Origin: an uncultured Lachnospiraceae bacterium
Lineage (GTDB): Bacteria; Bacillota; Clostridia; Lachnospirales; Lachnospiraceae
Assembly (NCBI GenBank): GCA_910585995.1
Contig: CAJUGG010000093.1
Location: forward strand, 1 to 48,103
Direction of reading: 5' to 3'
DNA length: 48,103 nt
Positions 1 through 9,231 of this stretch are shown in pieces (positions within the stretch are counted from its first letter, which is position 1; the number at the start of each line of letters is the position of its first letter). Position numbers and translations under genes: made by a program. The notes under the pieces were generated by a model that searched no databases, was not told where the DNA came from, and saw only the letters and a list, made by a program, of their open reading frames with translations.

Positions 1-130
1 ACAAATAGTGCTGTGTAGATTGGAGCGGACAGTCGGTGAAGTTTGTATGAGCCAGGCGAACACATATACGTGTACGACTGGAGCATACAAACTTCACCGG
101 CTGTCCGATACATTCTATGCAGACATTTGT
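1..130 (+). repeat. Family A structured repeat, copy 1 (core)
   Basis: Core of a three-copy element (others near 21.2 and 34.9 kb). Bases pair in nested fashion: ACAAAT with ATTTGT at the ends; CTGTGTAGA (11-19) with TCTATGCAG (114-122); GGACAGTCGGTGAAG (27-41) and the following TTTGTATG with their complement at 84-106; and an apical hairpin around 50-80 closed by CCAG/CTGG. The left outer arm lies outside the window. G-T pairs occur on the plus strand, suggesting the plus strand is the RNA form. It lies downstream of the minus-strand trxA stop. It could be a non-coding RNA, an antisense RNA or a palindromic mobile unit; no known family was recognised. Confidence 0.75.
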
Positions 131-236
131 CAAAGGCCCCGCGGCCTGTCTTATGGCAGTTCTGTTTCCGTCGCCCCCAGACATATATCAAAAGCCCTGC
201 GGCCCCCTTGGCGACAGTTTCATTTCCGTCACTCCC
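121..236. repeat. 58-bp imperfect tandem repeat (arm of family A copy 1)
   Basis: Two units, 121-178 and 179-236, each begin AGACAT, continue TCAAAxGCCCxGCGGCC and end in TTTCCGTC plus a C-rich tail. The first unit is the right arm of the family A element, so the arm appears to have been duplicated. The second unit ends at the stop codon of trxA. Confidence 0.65.
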
Positions 237-547
237 TACATCTCCAGATGCTCCAGAATCTCCTCCAGCGAATGAACCCCCACAATCCTTTTATATACCC
301 TCTCCCCATTCATCACCAGCATCGTCGGCACCTGCTCTACGTCAAATCTTTCACAAAGTCCTTTGTTTTCATCAATATTCACCTTGCAAAACTTCACGTC
401 GCAGGCCTCCTTCGCTGCCTCTAACAGAACCGGAAGCTGTGCCTGACAAGGCCCGCACCAGCTGGCATAAAAATCCACCAGAACCGGCCCATTGGCCTCT
501 GTCACTTCAGTCTGAAAATTGTCTCCGGTAATCTCCTTGATTTCCAT
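236..547 (-). CDS. trxA: Thioredoxin
   Basis: Small thiol-disulfide oxidoreductase of 103 residues, the usual single-domain thioredoxin length. The redox site WCGPC lies near residue 30 in the context FYASWCGPC, and the cis-proline motif QVPT follows near residue 73. Expected to act in the cytosol, reducing protein disulfides with electrons from thioredoxin reductase (not in the window). The ATG has AAAGGAG upstream at good spacing. It is the last gene of the minus-strand run ilvA, C_GCAxxG gene, hom, trxA, with an 82-nt gap after hom. The stop codon abuts a tandem repeat belonging to family A copy 1. Confidence 0.95.
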   Translation of the reverse strand: MEIKEITGDNFQTEVTEANGPVLVDFYASWCGPCQAQLPVLLEAAKEACDVKFCKVNIDENKGLCERFDVEQVPTMLVMNGERVYKRIVGVHSLEEILEHLEM

Positions 548-629
548 TGGCGCTCTCCTTTCTGAGTTACACAGTAAAAGTGTGCCCCGCCGTAAAACAG
601 GCTAGTCTGGCAGATGTGACCAGAAACAC

Positions 630-1925
630 TTATCTCTGGGAATATACCCGGATTACAGACGCCACTTCCCGGATCATGGACATCTGCCCAAATATTACCA
701 TTGCATCTTTTAAATGACGCTTCTCCACCTTATCCGTGATCACCACCAATTCCGCCACGCCGTCCACAGCCGGCTTTTGAATCACTTGGTTGATACTGAC
801 ATTGTTATTTCCCAGGACACCTGCCACACCGGCTAAGATCCCCGTACGATCCTCCACAATCAGCCTGAGAAAATACCGATGCCTCGATTCCCCGGACGCT
901 TTCATAGGCAGATCTTTGTAGCAGCTACATCCGATCCGTCCGCAGCAATTATCCTGCATATTTCTCGCAACAGCGATCACATCTCCCACCACTGCACTGG
1001 CCGTCGGATATTCTCCTGCACCTTTTCCCTGGAACATGGCATCATCCACCGCATCTCCATGGACAAAGACCGCATTAAATGCATCATTAACATTGGCAAG
1101 CGGATGACTTGACGGAATCATCATGGGAAATACCCCCACCTCCATCTCCGGATCCGTATTTCTCGCCACGCCCAACAGTTTCAGCGTATAGCCAAATTCT
1201 TTGGCATACTGGATATCTTTGGCTGTAATTTTCGTGATTCCCTTAATATCCACATCATCAAATGTCACGCGGGAATGAAAGGCGATGGAAGCCAAAATCG
1301 CCATCTTGCGTCCCGCATCCAGTCCTTCAATATCCGCCGTCGGGTCCGCTTCTGCAAATCCCAGCTCCTGCGCCTTTTTGAGAGCATCCTGAAAATCCAT
1401 GCCCTCCTGCGTCATCTTCGTCAAGATATAGTTCGTCGTCCCATTGACGATGCCCATAATCTCCGTGATCTCATTTCCTGCCAGACATTCTTTTAATGGA
1501 CGAATAATCGGAATCCCGCCGCCCACCGCAGCTTCAAACAACAGATCACAGCCCTGCGCCTCGGCTTCTTCCATCAGCTCCCTGCCATGTTCCGCCATCA
1601 GATCTTTATTTGCTGTCACCACGTTTTTCCCAGCCCTGAGCGCCTGCAGGATATAAGTTCTTGCCGGCTCAATCCCGCCCATTAGCTCAATCACAATATG
1701 GATATTCGGGTCTTCCAAAATACCCTGAAAATCATCCGTCAAAAGCTCGCACGGAATCCCTTCCCGTTCCTTTGATAAATCTTTAACAAGAACCCGGCTG
1801 ACTTTCAGTCTTCCGCCGATTTTATATGGCATCTCTTCACTTCTTCTCTCAAGAAGCTTATAGACACCGCCTCCTACAGTTCCCACTCCCAAAAGAGCTG
1901 CCTGTATCTCCAGATATCTACTCAT
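630..1925 (-). CDS. hom: Homoserine dehydrogenase
   Basis: NAD(P)-dependent reduction of aspartate semialdehyde to homoserine, the branch to threonine and methionine. The 431-residue protein begins with a Rossmann motif (GVGTVGGGV), has the conserved TANKDL segment near residue 105, the NGTTNYIL motif, and a C-terminal ACT domain (DRTGILAGVAGVLGNN region) that usually binds an allosteric amino acid. The chosen ATG has TTTGGAG six bases upstream; a TTG four codons earlier is less likely. It overlaps the preceding C_GCAxxG gene by 8 nt (ATGAGTAG), so the two are probably translationally coupled. Together with ilvA upstream it marks an aspartate-family/isoleucine cluster. Confidence 0.96.
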   Translation of the reverse strand: MSRYLEIQAALLGVGTVGGGVYKLLERRSEEMPYKIGGRLKVSRVLVKDLSKEREGIPCELLTDDFQGILEDPNIHIVIELMGGIEPARTYILQALRAGKNVVTANKDLMAEHGRELMEEAEAQGCDLLFEAAVGGGIPIIRPLKECLAGNEITEIMGIVNGTTNYILTKMTQEGMDFQDALKKAQELGFAEADPTADIEGLDAGRKMAILASIAFHSRVTFDDVDIKGITKITAKDIQYAKEFGYTLKLLGVARNTDPEMEVGVFPMMIPSSHPLANVNDAFNAVFVHGDAVDDAMFQGKGAGEYPTASAVVGDVIAVARNMQDNCCGRIGCSCYKDLPMKASGESRHRYFLRLIVEDRTGILAGVAGVLGNNNVSINQVIQKPAVDGVAELVVITDKVEKRHLKDAMVIFGQMSMIREVASVIRVYSQR

Positions 1926-2337
1926 TTTCTTCTCCAAACAAGAGTTCCTCTACAATCCGCGCTGCATCCTTGATACACTCTGCGCAATCATACCTCTGCT
2001 TCCCATTCTCCACAGCCTTCAGATCCTTACAGATCACCGAACCGCCCTTCTCCTGAAAACGCTTCACCATCTCCTTGGTCACCTGGTACGTCTTTCCCTT
2101 ACTCTTAGGCGCCTCCAAATCCCCGTCACTGTATTTTAAGCCTGCTAAAAGCACCGCTCCAGCCAAAGCCCCGCAAGCTCCCTCCATACATCCCATACCA
2201 GCCCCAAAGCCCTCAATCGCCCGAAAGACCGTCTTCTCATCCACGCCCAGCAGATCACAATACGTACAAGCCACCGCCTGCGCACAATTATACCCCTGCC
2301 CACGTCTCACCAATGTACTCTCCACTCTCGTCTTCAT
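1918..2337 (-). CDS. C_GCAxxG_C_C family protein
   Basis: 139 residues with the family's cysteine pattern: NCAQAV near residue 18, GMGCMEGACGALAGAV near residue 47, and a C-terminal DCAECI. Members are small, possibly redox- or metal-binding proteins of unknown role, common in anaerobes. The ATG is preceded by AGGAGGTAAAGG. A family B hairpin repeat sits immediately before this ribosome binding site. It ends inside the start region of hom, suggesting coupling, but nothing in the sequence links its function to homoserine synthesis. Confidence 0.88.
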   Translation of the reverse strand: MKTRVESTLVRRGQGYNCAQAVACTYCDLLGVDEKTVFRAIEGFGAGMGCMEGACGALAGAVLLAGLKYSDGDLEAPKSKGKTYQVTKEMVKRFQEKGGSVICKDLKAVENGKQRYDCAECIKDAARIVEELLFGEENE

Positions 2338-2351
2338 CCTTTACCTCCTAT

Positions 2352-2456
2352 TAGAGTTCCGCATCTGCCGCTCACAATGCCCCTCGTCTGTAAGAATGTT
2401 TGACCACTTTGTGTTCAAACATCCTTACGGGCATTGTTCGGGCAGATGCTGTTTGT
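2352..2456 (-). repeat. Family B hairpin repeat, copy B1
   Basis: Three nested perfect or near-perfect stems: GCATCTGCC (2361-2369) with 2441-2449; CAATGCCC (2375-2382) with 2429-2436; a 14-bp stem 2390-2403 with 2415-2428. The single non-Watson-Crick pair in the inner stem is A-C on plus but G-U on minus, so the minus strand (gene sense) is the better RNA. On the minus strand it ends GCGGAACTCTAATAGGAGG, running straight into the Shine-Dalgarno of the C_GCAxxG gene. Confidence 0.75.
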
Positions 2457-2478
2457 AAGTTCCGCATCCGCCGCTCTA
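2457..2478 (-). repeat. Truncated family B unit
   Basis: AAGTTCCGCATCCGCCGCTC repeats the end of a family B unit and matches copy B2 better than its neighbour B1, then stops. It is the remnant of a second tandem unit. The rest of the ilvA-to-C_GCAxxG gap (to 2567) shows no gene; a TTGACA (minus) near 2550 lacks a well-spaced -10. Confidence 0.55.
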
Positions 2479-2567
2479 GACTTCCGCATTTACTAGTTCC
2501 TCTATAATACCGGAAGATCGCTCCCACATGCCCGGCGTCGCCTGTCAAGTTAACCCTTCCGCCTGTA

Positions 2568-3779
2568 TTATATACTCGCCCTCATCATCTGCGGCCGATA
2601 CCCGTGCTCAATCAACCCATCAATAATCCTCTTCTTATGCTCCGACCCAAACGCCTCCATTGTAATCGTCAGCTCCACCGCCGCATTCCGGTTCGTACTC
2701 ACAAACTGATTATGATCAAGCCGGATCACATTCCCCTGTAGCTTCGCAATCACCGACGCCACATTCACAAGCTCCCCTGGCTTATCCGGCAAAAGCACTG
2801 ACACCGTAAAGATCCGGTCCCTCTGGATCAATCCATGCTGCACTACCGAAGACATCGTGATAATATCCATATTGCCGCCGCTTAAAATACACACCACTTT
2901 TTTATTCTGTACATTCAGATGCCGAAGTGCCGCCACACTTAAAAGTCCTGAATTTTCCACAATCATCTTATGATTTTCCACCATATCCAAAAAAGACACG
3001 ATCAGCTCATCATCCGGCACTGAGATAATCTGGTCCACATTCTCCTGAATGTAAGGAAATATTGTCTTACCCGGCTGGCGTACCGCTGTACCATCCGCGA
3101 TAGTATTACTGTGAGGCAGACAGATCACCTCTCCTTTGGCTACAGACTGCTCCATGCAGTTTGCTCCCGACGGCTCCACGCCGATTACCTGGATCTTGGG
3201 ATTGAGATGCTTCGCAAGCGTAGCCACACCGGCTGCCAATCCTCCGCCTCCTATGGGCACCAAGATATAGTCCACCAGCGGCAGCTCCTTAAAGATCTCC
3301 ATGGAGATCGTCCCCTGCCCGACTGCCACATCCAGATCATCAAACGGATGGATAAACGTATAGCCGTGTTCTTCAGCCAGCTCATAGGCATGAGCACACG
3401 CTTCATCATAATCATTTCCATACAGTACCACTTCCGCGCCGTATTCCTTCGTATGATTCACCTTGATCAGCGGCGTCGTAGTAGGCATCACAATCACAGC
3501 CTTGCTGCCATATTCCTTTGCCGCATAAGCCACGCCCTGAGCGTGATTGCCCGCAGATGCAGTGATCAGGCCCTTCGAGCGCTCCTCTTCTGACAACGTG
3601 CTGATCTTATAATACGCGCCCCGGATCTTAAAAGCCCCTGTCTTCTGCATATTTTCCGGCTTCAGATACACCTTGTTGCCGGACTGCTCACTAAAATACT
3701 GACTGTACATCAGCCGTGTCTTCGTGGTCACTCTGCCCACGATCTCACAGGCCTCTTCAAATTTCTCCAATGCTATCAT
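2568..3779 (-). CDS. ilvA: Threonine ammonia-lyase (threonine deaminase)
   Basis: PLP-dependent conversion of threonine to 2-oxobutanoate, the first step to isoleucine. The 403-residue protein shows the PLP-lysine segment KTGAFKIRGAYYKI (near residue 50), the SAGNHAQG loop, the glycine-rich PIGGGGLAAG phosphate-binding loop, and one C-terminal ACT-like domain (VSVLLPDKPGELVNVAS). One short ACT domain is typical of the TdcB-like/clostridial form. The start MIALEKFEEA was chosen because AAGGAG lies 10 nt upstream; an upstream in-frame ATG reads through the family B repeat and is unlikely. It follows ftsY across copy B2. Confidence 0.94.
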   Translation of the reverse strand: MIALEKFEEACEIVGRVTTKTRLMYSQYFSEQSGNKVYLKPENMQKTGAFKIRGAYYKISTLSEEERSKGLITASAGNHAQGVAYAAKEYGSKAVIVMPTTTPLIKVNHTKEYGAEVVLYGNDYDEACAHAYELAEEHGYTFIHPFDDLDVAVGQGTISMEIFKELPLVDYILVPIGGGGLAAGVATLAKHLNPKIQVIGVEPSGANCMEQSVAKGEVICLPHSNTIADGTAVRQPGKTIFPYIQENVDQIISVPDDELIVSFLDMVENHKMIVENSGLLSVAALRHLNVQNKKVVCILSGGNMDIITMSSVVQHGLIQRDRIFTVSVLLPDKPGELVNVASVIAKLQGNVIRLDHNQFVSTNRNAAVELTITMEAFGSEHKKRIIDGLIEHGYRPQMMRASI

Positions 3780-3797
3780 CTCTTCTGTCTCCTTATT

Positions 3798-3898
3798 TGA
3801 GTTCCGCATCCGCCGCTCACAATGCCCCTTGTCTGTAAAAATGTTTGTTCGCTTTGCTTTCAAACATCCTTACGGGCATTGTTCGGGCGGATGCTGTC
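3798..3898 (-). repeat. Family B hairpin repeat, copy B2
   Basis: Same architecture as B1: GCATCCGCC (3806-3814) pairs with GGCGGATGC (3886-3894); CAATGCCC pairs with GGGCATTG; an inner stem closes around 3835-3870. Relative to B1 the outer stem shows a compensatory T-A to C-G change. Two A-C positions on plus become G-U on minus. The minus strand ends GCGGAACTCAAATAAGGAG, placing it directly on the ilvA ribosome binding site; its other end touches the ftsY stop codon. Confidence 0.75.
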
Positions 3899-4836
3899 TA
3901 TCTTTCATTCTGGTTTAAAAACAGCGCATCAACAAAAGTATCAGCATCAAACTTTTGTAAGTCGTCAATATGTTCTCCCACACCAATATATTTGACTGGC
4001 ACATTCAGCTCCGACTGAATCGCCACGGCGATCCCGCCTTTAGCAGTGCCATCCAATTTGGTCAGGATAATACCAGTTAAATTTGCCGCTTCCCCGAACT
4101 GCCTTGCCTGTTCCATCGCATTCTGGCCGGTGGTGCCGTCTAATACTACCATCGTTTCCCGATAGGCATCCGGATATTCTCGCTCGATAATCCGGTTGAT
4201 CTTGCGAAGTTCCTCCATCAGATTGCGCTTGTTGTGAAGCCGTCCGGCTGTGTCGATTAAGAGCACATCTGCTTTCCTCGCCTTTGCTGCACACACTGCA
4301 TCATAGACCACAGAAGCCGGGTCAGCGCCTTCGCTGCCGCCGATGATCTCCACGCCGGCACGATTGGCCCACTCGGTCAGCTGCTCGCCGGCGGCTGCGC
4401 GAAACGTATCTGCAGCGGCCAGGATCACTTTGCGCCCCTGGTCTTTTAATTTTCCGGCCAGCTTGCCGACCGAAGTGGTCTTGCCCACCCCATTGACTCC
4501 GATGACTAACACGACCGAAGTGCGCTTTTCAAATTCATAAGCCGTCTCTCCGACCTGCATCTGCTCTTTGATGCTGTTGATCAAAAGTTCCTTACACTCC
4601 TCCGGTTTTTTAATCCGGTTTTCCTTTACTTTCTTTTTCAGGTTGTCGATGATGGATGTGGTCGCATTGATGCCGATATCTCCCATCACCAGGATCTCTT
4701 CGATCTCATCATAAAAATCATCATCAATATCCGAAAATCCGCTAAAGATTGCATCCATCCCGGACACAATATTGTTCCGCGTCTTGGTCAATCCCTCTGC
4801 CAGACGCCTGAAAAAACCTTTCTTTTCCTCCGCCAT
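3898..4836 (-). CDS. ftsY: Signal recognition particle receptor FtsY
   Basis: SRP-family GTPase that docks ribosome-SRP complexes at the membrane for co-translational insertion. 312 residues: a short charged N-terminal region (no long acidic A domain), the NG domain with P-loop GVNGVGKTTSVGKLA, DTFRAAAGEQL, DTAGR and TKLDGTAKGG. The ATG has CAGGAGA upstream. It follows smc by 19 nt, the common Firmicute order rnc-smc-ftsY. The stop codon overlaps the edge of repeat B2. Confidence 0.97.
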   Translation of the reverse strand: MAEEKKGFFRRLAEGLTKTRNNIVSGMDAIFSGFSDIDDDFYDEIEEILVMGDIGINATTSIIDNLKKKVKENRIKKPEECKELLINSIKEQMQVGETAYEFEKRTSVVLVIGVNGVGKTTSVGKLAGKLKDQGRKVILAAADTFRAAAGEQLTEWANRAGVEIIGGSEGADPASVVYDAVCAAKARKADVLLIDTAGRLHNKRNLMEELRKINRIIEREYPDAYRETMVVLDGTTGQNAMEQARQFGEAANLTGIILTKLDGTAKGGIAVAIQSELNVPVKYIGVGEHIDDLQKFDADTFVDALFLNQNER

Positions 4837-4855
4837 AATACATGATTCTCCTGTC

Positions 4856-7800
4856 TTATTCCTCTAGATCATTTTCAATCAGGTTCACAGACACCAGCGT
4901 TGACACGCCTTTTTCCTGCATGGTAATGCCATACAGCCGGTCTGCCGCATTCATTGTTCCTCTTCTATGAGTGATGACAATAAACTGCGTATATTTGGTC
5001 AATTTATGTAGATATTTTGCAAAACGCACCACATTGGAGTCATCCAGCGCCGCCTCGATCTCATCCAGCAGACAAAAAGGCGACGGCTTTAGATTCTGTA
5101 TGGCAAATAATAAAGCAATCGCTGTCAGCGCCTTCTCTCCGCCGGAGAGCTGCATCATATTCTGCAGTTTCTTGCCCGGCGGCTGCGAGATGATGCGGAT
5201 GCCAGTCTCCAGCACATCTTCCTCATCCATCAACTCCAAAGTGCCCCGTCCTCCGCCAAACAATTCTTTAAAAGCTTTGTCAAACTCCTTTTGAATCATG
5301 GAAAACTGTTCCAAAAACTGCTTTTTCATGCCGCTGTCCAGTTCCTGAATCACTTGTTTTAAAGCATCCTCTGCATCGATCAGATCCTTTCTCTGCGTAT
5401 CCATAAAACCAAAGCGCTCGGACACTTCTTTATAGTCCTCGATGGCATTGATATTGACATTTCCCAGCCCTTTCATCTCCTCTTTGATCGAACTGGCGTT
5501 CTTTTTCAATTCCGGCAGATTATGGTATTCTTCCTTCCGAAGTGAAAGTGCTCCATTGTAGGTCAGTTCATATTCTGCCCACATATGGTTCATAAGATTT
5601 TCTGAAGTTTCATCCAGTTTTTCCTTTTGGCTGTTCAGCCGGAAGATCTCTTTGTCTAACTCATTCATTCGCTTTGACAGATCTTCTCTTTGTTTCAAAA
5701 AGTTTTTATGAGAAGCAGACTGCGCTTCTTTTTGCCCTTGAAGTGCTTTTGCCTGCTCTTCTAATCGCTCGATGTTTTGAGACACTTCTTCTATGGAAGT
5801 TTTCAGAGTCTCCATCTCTTCTTCGCGGTCTTTGGTGTGCTCTTTTGCCTGTCCCTGGCTCTTTAAAAGCTCCTCCCGCTCATGCAAAAGCTTGGTAAGT
5901 TCTCCCTCGATTCGCTTGAGATTTGAAGCCATAAATTCGGCTTTCTGTAAGAGCGCAGCCGTATCTAGATGATGTTCTTCCAGTGATTTTGCCGCTTCTG
6001 CTTCCAAAAGCTTTTGTTCTTCTAAGCGCTTTTGATAGGTTTCCACGGCAACTGTATGCGCTTGTTCCAGATCTTCGGAATCTTTTAATTCCTTTAGATT
6101 CTCCTGCTTCATCTCCTGGATTTCCTGCTTCTGGCGCTCTAACTCCTGGCTCTCTTTTTGCAATTGCAGGAAATCTTCGCCCGCGGTCTGTTTCTGTTTC
6201 TCAGACTGCTCCACATTCATCCGCGCGGTATTCTCATCCACACGCAGCGCCTGCAGACTGGCAGTCCCTGCATCCAAGACGGCATAGCAGCGGCTTCTCT
6301 CCTCCTGATAGCCTTGAAGCTCCACAGAAGCTTTCTGTGTCTCCCTCTGACAGCGTTCTACCCGCGCCTTTAACTCATCGATCTCCCGTTTCCTGCTCAA
6401 GAGACTGCTGCTGTTTTTAAAAGCACCTCCTGTCATGGAGCCGCCAGGATTTAAGGATTCGCCTTCTAAGGTGACAACCCGCAGACTATAGCGATATTTA
6501 CGCTGCAGCGAAATGGCATGGTCGATCTCATCCACCACCACCGTCCGTCCCAGAAGCTGTTCACAGATCTTCTGATAGCGCTCCTCAGTCTGGATCAGCG
6601 TATGCGCAAGTCCGATGACTCCCGGCTCATTTAGAGCCTGCGTCTGCTGAAACTGGGGCGGGTTTTTTACGGCAGTCAGAGGCAGAAACGTCACTCTTCC
6701 ATATCGGTTCTGCTTTAAGAAGGCGATCAGCCTCTTGGCTGTCTCTTCATCCTCCGTCACCACATTTTGAATACTCCCGCCAAGAGCCGTCTCGATGGCA
6801 GTCTCATATTTTTTCTCCGTCTGGATCAGATCAGCCACGACTCCGCAGATGCCGTTAAGATTCTGTCTCTGCTCCATCACCCGCCGGATGCTGCCTCCAT
6901 ATCCATCATAGCGCTCTGCCAGATTTTGTAGGGATTCCAGCCGGGAGGCTTCCCGGTGGTAAAGGGTCTGTCCGTTCTCTAAACGCTTACGGCTCTTCGT
7001 GATCAGCTCCTGAAGTTCCTGAATCCTTTTCTCTACTGTTGCCCGATCTTCTAAGACCCCTTTAAGTTCCTCCTGCACCTTACTAAGCTCTTCTTCCCGC
7101 TTCTTCAGAAGTTCCTCCTGATCAAGCTTCTCACTCTTGATCTGGATCAGCTTTTGATTCACTTCCGCCTTTCGGATCTGGATCTGTTCCGTCATGGCGT
7201 CATAGCGCTGAATCTTGCCTTTAATAGAAGAACGCTGATTTAACAGTGAGATAATCTCATTTTTGCTGTTCTCCATATTGGTCTGGCTGTCCAAAAGTTT
7301 TTGCTGGATCTGTTCAAGGGCTTCCTGTGCAGCTTGTTGTACCTTTTGTGCCTGAGAAAGCTGCGTATCCAACTCCTCTTTCTCCAAAAGGGTGAACTTA
7401 TGTTCTCCCTCTCGTTCTTTTTGTTCGCTCTCAATATGCAGCAGACGTTCCTGAAAATGCTGGCTCGCAGCAGCCGCCGAACGGGCCTGTTCTTTCAGCA
7501 CTTCGATCTGGCCCTTTTTCTGCTGCTTTAACAGACGCTTTTTCGAAGCCTCCTCTTTGGCCTGATCGATCTGCGCTTCGATACCCTCCAGCGCTTTCTC
7601 GATCTGCTCATACTGCTGCTTCGTCTGATCAAAGGCTTCTTTGGTCTGCGCCATATCGCCTTTGGCGATCTTATCAGCCTCTTCTATGTGCTTTAGCTGC
7701 TCTTTGATGCTTTCCATCTCCAGCAGGAAGACGTGAATCTCTAATTCTTTTAACTGCTCCCTCTTTTTCAGGTACTCTTTTGCCTTCTGTGCCTGACGCT

Positions 7801-8416
7801 CCAAAGGACCCAGCTGTTTTTCCAATTCCGAAAGGATATCATTGACGCGCAGAAGGTTCTGTTTCTCATCTTCTAATTTTTTCTCTGCCGTCTTTTTTCG
7901 CTTTTTAAACTTGACAATTCCCGTCGCCTCGTCAAAAAGCTCTCTGGCCTCCTCTGGCTTGGTACTTAAAATCCTGTCAATCTGTCCCTGTCCGATGATG
8001 GAATATCCTTCTTTGCCAATCCCGGTATCATAGAACAGCTCCTGTACATCCTTTAAGCGGCAGGCAGTCCCATTTAAAAGATATTCACTCTCCCCCGACC
8101 GATATAACCGCCTTGCGATGGTTACTTCTTCATAAGCGACAGGAAGCTGGTGGTCGGCATTGTCCAAAGTGATTGCTACATAGGCATAGCTTAAGGGCTT
8201 TCGGTTCTCTGTCCCTGAAAAGATCACGTCCTGCATACTGCCGCCTCTGAGCTGTTTGACCCTCTGTTCTCCCAAGACCCAGCGGACCGCGTCGGCCACA
8301 TTGCTTTTGCCGGATCCATTTGGCCCTACGATTCCTGTAATTCCGTTGTGAAAATCAAATACGATCTTGTTGGCAAAGGACTTAAATCCCTGCACTTCTA
8401 TACATTTTAAATACAT
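4856..8416 (-). CDS. smc: Chromosome segregation protein SMC
   Basis: Condensin ATPase that, with ScpAB, compacts and segregates the chromosome. 1186 residues, full family length. Walker A GPNGSGKSN is near residue 32; two long coiled coils flank a hinge around residues 500-650 (region beginning GYGGSIRRVMEQRQNL and ending GGSMTGGAFKNSS); the ABC signature LSGGEKAL and Walker B FCLLDEIEAALDD are near the C-terminus. The ATG is preceded by AGGAAACGTTGC. It lies 15 nt after rnc and is cotranscribed with ftsY. Confidence 0.98.
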   Translation of the reverse strand: MYLKCIEVQGFKSFANKIVFDFHNGITGIVGPNGSGKSNVADAVRWVLGEQRVKQLRGGSMQDVIFSGTENRKPLSYAYVAITLDNADHQLPVAYEEVTIARRLYRSGESEYLLNGTACRLKDVQELFYDTGIGKEGYSIIGQGQIDRILSTKPEEARELFDEATGIVKFKKRKKTAEKKLEDEKQNLLRVNDILSELEKQLGPLERQAQKAKEYLKKREQLKELEIHVFLLEMESIKEQLKHIEEADKIAKGDMAQTKEAFDQTKQQYEQIEKALEGIEAQIDQAKEEASKKRLLKQQKKGQIEVLKEQARSAAAASQHFQERLLHIESEQKEREGEHKFTLLEKEELDTQLSQAQKVQQAAQEALEQIQQKLLDSQTNMENSKNEIISLLNQRSSIKGKIQRYDAMTEQIQIRKAEVNQKLIQIKSEKLDQEELLKKREEELSKVQEELKGVLEDRATVEKRIQELQELITKSRKRLENGQTLYHREASRLESLQNLAERYDGYGGSIRRVMEQRQNLNGICGVVADLIQTEKKYETAIETALGGSIQNVVTEDEETAKRLIAFLKQNRYGRVTFLPLTAVKNPPQFQQTQALNEPGVIGLAHTLIQTEERYQKICEQLLGRTVVVDEIDHAISLQRKYRYSLRVVTLEGESLNPGGSMTGGAFKNSSSLLSRKREIDELKARVERCQRETQKASVELQGYQEERSRCYAVLDAGTASLQALRVDENTARMNVEQSEKQKQTAGEDFLQLQKESQELERQKQEIQEMKQENLKELKDSEDLEQAHTVAVETYQKRLEEQKLLEAEAAKSLEEHHLDTAALLQKAEFMASNLKRIEGELTKLLHEREELLKSQGQAKEHTKDREEEMETLKTSIEEVSQNIERLEEQAKALQGQKEAQSASHKNFLKQREDLSKRMNELDKEIFRLNSQKEKLDETSENLMNHMWAEYELTYNGALSLRKEEYHNLPELKKNASSIKEEMKGLGNVNINAIEDYKEVSERFGFMDTQRKDLIDAEDALKQVIQELDSGMKKQFLEQFSMIQKEFDKAFKELFGGGRGTLELMDEEDVLETGIRIISQPPGKKLQNMMQLSGGEKALTAIALLFAIQNLKPSPFCLLDEIEAALDDSNVVRFAKYLHKLTKYTQFIVITHRRGTMNAADRLYGITMQEKGVSTLVSVNLIENDLEE

Positions 8417-8431
8417 GCAACGTTTCCTGTT

Positions 8432-9142
8432 CTACTTGGTATCCTGAAGACTTGGCAGACTCTTACCCGTCAGCGCATGATAAGCCGCCGCCTGCTCTGC
8501 CGCTTTTTTGGTCCGTCCGCTGCCCTCTCCGATGACCTGCTCCCCAAGCAGTGCCTGAACCACAAAGATCTTCTGATGATCAGGACCCTCTTCCCGAATC
8601 AATTCATAGTGCAGCAATTCCTCATGGTGTGCCTGAATCCGTTCCTGTAGGATGGTCTTACTATCGAAAAAGAGTTTTTTATGCTCCAAATCATCCAGAA
8701 CAAATGTTCTGATGAAGTCTTTTGCGCTAGTAAAACCACCGTCCAGATAGATTGCCCCGATCAACGCTTCCAAAGCATCCGAGACAATCGAAGCTCTCCC
8801 TCTGCCTCCGCTTACACGCTCTCCTCTGCCTAGCTGGATATACCGCCCAAGCGAAAGGACATCCGCGCAAAAAGCCAGGCTTTGCTCACAGACGATACTG
8901 GCCCTGGTCTTGGTGGCATCTCCCTCCGGCATCTGGGGAAAATTTTCATACAAAAATTCACTGGTCACAAGTTCTAATACGGCATCCCCCAAAAATTCCA
9001 GCCGTTCATTGCACTGTAATCTTCCCAGATGCCGCTCATTGGCGTAGGAGCTGTGCCGCATGGCTCTGTTCAGAAGTTCTCTGTCCTGAAACTGATAGCC
9101 AATCTTTTCTTCTAGTTCCCTTAACAGAACTCTCTCTCCCAT
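8432..9142 (-). CDS. rnc: Ribonuclease III
   Basis: Double-strand RNA endonuclease for rRNA and mRNA processing. 236 residues: catalytic domain with the signature NERLEFLGDAVLEL near residue 45 and the second acidic site in DALEALIGAIYLDGG, then a C-terminal dsRNA-binding domain ending in GRTKKAAEQAAAYHAL. The ATG at 9142 has GGAGAGGA at good spacing; an in-frame TTG 13 codons upstream lies inside a terminator hairpin and is rejected. It is notable that an enzyme cutting long RNA duplexes is encoded next to a region rich in long intergenic hairpins, though that is only context. Confidence 0.97.
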   Translation of the reverse strand: MGERVLLRELEEKIGYQFQDRELLNRAMRHSSYANERHLGRLQCNERLEFLGDAVLELVTSEFLYENFPQMPEGDATKTRASIVCEQSLAFCADVLSLGRYIQLGRGERVSGGRGRASIVSDALEALIGAIYLDGGFTSAKDFIRTFVLDDLEHKKLFFDSKTILQERIQAHHEELLHYELIREEGPDHQKIFVVQALLGEQVIGEGSGRTKKAAEQAAAYHALTGKSLPSLQDTK

Positions 9143-9161
9143 ATTCCTCTCCACTTCACGA

Positions 9162-9199
9162 GTAAAAAGGGGCTGACGCAATACCAGTCCCCTTTTTAC
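9162..9199. terminator. Bidirectional hairpin between acpP and rnc
   Basis: GTAAAAAGGGG (9162-9172) pairs with CCCCTTTTTAC (9189-9199), with CTG/CAG extending the stem inward. The A/T flanks make it terminator-like on both strands. In the minus direction it follows acpP and would reduce readthrough into rnc. Confidence 0.7.
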
Positions 9200-9231
9200 A
9201 TGTACTGTCTGATCTCTTTTCCAGTTACCTG

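Noticed and set aside
1..424. Plus-strand open frames through family A copy 1 and trxA
   Set aside because: They run through palindromic repeats and antisense to trxA with no ribosome binding site; the sequence is better explained by RNA or DNA structure.
8432..9181. Longer RNase III start at a TTG (9181)
   Set aside because: The TTG lies inside the terminator hairpin; the ATG at 9142 has a proper ribosome binding site and gives the usual length.
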